Origin: Cellvibrionales bacterium UBA2511
GTDB taxonomy: Bacteria; Pseudomonadota; Gammaproteobacteria; Pseudomonadales; Porticoccaceae
Reading direction: 5' to 3'
Assembly: GCA_002341315.1 (NCBI GenBank)
Contig: DDNV01000089.1
Coordinates: 15,588-24,167 of the forward strand
Length of the DNA: 8,580 nt
Below the pieces are notes generated by a model. The model had not been told where the DNA came from. It saw nothing but the letters and a program-made list of their open reading frames with translations, and did no database searches. A program made the translations under genes and the position numbers. Shown in pieces: positions 7,908 through 8,580 of the stretch (its first letter is position 1; every line of letters begins with the position of its first letter).

Positions 7908-7936
7908 TTGAACAATTCTTATTAGTCATAAATACT
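7908..7936 (+). promoter_or_regulatory. Weak candidate promoter for fimV
   Basis: TTGAAC (7908-7913) is a fair -35 box. Possible -10 boxes are AATACT (7931-7936, 17-base spacer) or TAAATA (7929-7934, 15-base spacer), neither close to consensus. A start near 7942 would give a leader of about 88 bases containing the inverted repeats at 7963-8002. Confidence 0.3.
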
Positions 7937-7962
7937 TGCAGACGGAACCTAATAAGGTGTGA

Positions 7963-8002
7963 ACAGTTTTCTGAAAAGTTTCAGATCCGGGCAGGAAACT
8001 GT
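7963..8002 (+). other. Two mutually exclusive inverted repeats in the fimV leader
   Basis: ACAGTTTTCTG (7963-7973) pairs with CAGGAAACTGT (7992-8002) over 11 positions including one G-U, leaving an 18-base loop. The overlapping TCTGAAA (7970-7976) is a perfect inverted repeat with TTTCAGA (7979-7985). The two share bases 7970-7973, so only one can form at a time. They lie 16 bases before the fimV ribosome binding site AGGGA (8018-8022). Could be a leader RNA structure, a protein-binding dyad in DNA, or chance. Confidence 0.35.
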
Positions 8003-8029
8003 CTCACAAAGTAAAACAGGGAATATCCT

Positions 8030-8580
8030 ATGACGCTGCGTACCTTGATATTGACCACCGCCTTGCTTGGCCTGCTACTGACTAACACCGTTTTGGCTTT
8101 GGGGCTGGGGGAGATCAAGTTGAACTCATCCCTCAATGAACCACTTGATGCCGAAGTTCAATTGACCAGCATTGGTGAGTTGACTGATATCGAAATACTG
8201 GTTGGATTGGGCTCCCCGAGGGATTTCAAAAACGCAGGTGTCGAAAGACTGTTTCTGTTGACAGATCTGAATTTTTCAGTGGATCTCGCAAACCGCGCTC
8301 AGCCTGTGCTTCGGATTACTTCAAAGAAACCTATTCGCGAGCCCTATTTGAATTTTCTGGTAGAGGTTCAGTGGCCAACCGGTCGTCTGGTGCGTGAATA
8401 TACCCTGTTGCTCGATTTGCCGGTCTATGCCTCGGAGAGAACCGCTGCAAAAAAGATTGAGGCTGCGAGTTCCGGCCCGCAGCTCCACAGTAAACCAGCG
8501 TCGTCCAGGCCTGTATCAAATACGCCCTCCAGTCAGCCACCTGTAGCAGGTGACGGTCAATACAGCGTCAGCGCCGGTGT
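8030..8580 (+). CDS. fimV: FimV-like pilus/cell-pole assembly protein, N-terminal part
   Basis: FimV is an inner-membrane, peptidoglycan-binding polar hub protein needed for type IV pilus assembly, twitching and polar signalling in Pseudomonas. The first 183 codons are present with no stop; full-length proteins are usually above 600 aa, so most of the gene lies beyond the right edge. Residues 1-23 form a signal peptide (TLRTLILTT then a leucine-rich core, probable cleavage after VLA). The conserved N-terminal domain follows: LGLGEIKLNSSLNEPLDAEV, then FKNAGVERLFLLTDLNFSV, then EPYLNFLVEVQWPTGRLVREYTLLLD, all close to P. aeruginosa FimV. After about residue 143 comes a Ser/Pro/Ala-rich linker. 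The last visible residues, QYSVSAG, look like the first strand of a LysM domain. ATG at 8030 has AGGGA (8018-8022) at 7 bases. The asd-fimV neighbourhood is conserved, but P. aeruginosa carries a second asd-like gene in between which is absent here. Confidence 0.93.
   Translation, partial: MTLRTLILTTALLGLLLTNTVLALGLGEIKLNSSLNEPLDAEVQLTSIGELTDIEILVGLGSPRDFKNAGVERLFLLTDLNFSVDLANRAQPVLRITSKKPIREPYLNFLVEVQWPTGRLVREYTLLLDLPVYASERTAAKKIEAASSGPQLHSKPASSRPVSNTPSSQPPVAGDGQYSVSAG

Noticed and set aside
7843..7911. 22-codon open frame starting GTG with AGGAG 8 bases upstream, in the asd-fimV gap
   Set aside because: The AGGAG is part of the terminator-like stem at 7825-7833, and a start at the end of a terminator is unlikely. 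The peptide is unremarkable; only conservation in relatives would revive it.
8331..8540. 69-aa minus-strand open frame inside fimV
   Set aside because: It lies opposite the conserved FimV N-terminal domain and linker and has no features of its own.

Overview
The window is an ordinary chromosomal stretch from a gammaproteobacterium. G+C looks moderate by eye. The order lysR / leuC-leuD-leuB-asd-fimV is the arrangement known from Pseudomonas aeruginosa and related non-enteric gammaproteobacteria. I cannot name the species; a marine, Cellvibrionales-like or Pseudomonadales-like bacterium is a reasonable guess, but no more than that. I see no transposase, integrase, CRISPR array, tRNA, rRNA or phage gene.

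Layout: (1) 1-510 (+) is the 3' part of a SpoU-class tRNA 2'-O-methyltransferase, TrmH-like, cut by the left edge. (2) 646-2424 (+) is a long-form (592 aa) acyl-CoA dehydrogenase with its own weak promoter and a short hairpin after its stop. (3) 2455-3324 (-) is a LysR-type regulator, convergent with the dehydrogenase and divergent from leuC. (4) 3440-7777 (+) holds leuC and leuD (4-base overlap), leuB (12-base gap, GTG start) and asd (55-base gap), followed by a hairpin and short T run. (5) 7778-8029 is a 252-base noncoding spacer with the hairpin, a weak promoter and two competing inverted repeats. (6) 8030 to the right edge is the start of fimV, with signal peptide and conserved N-terminal domain, truncated by the window.

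How the genes work together: LeuC and LeuD form isopropylmalate isomerase, and LeuB is the next enzyme of leucine synthesis. Asd makes aspartate semialdehyde for lysine/diaminopimelate, threonine and methionine. leuA is absent, so the first committed leucine enzyme must be encoded elsewhere. The 115-base lysR-leuC spacer contains a good sigma-70-like promoter for leuC and a dyad centred about 68 bases before the predicted leuC transcription start. That dyad also lies exactly between the -35 and -10 elements of the likely lysR promoter, which suggests LysR activates leuC and represses itself. FimV (cell-pole / type IV pilus hub) is a conserved neighbour rather than a pathway partner.

I found no new biological system. 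The points most worth checking are the lysR-leuC regulatory spacer with a possibly leaderless lysR mRNA, the mutually exclusive hairpins in the fimV leader, and unusual residues in the conserved N-terminal motif of LeuB.
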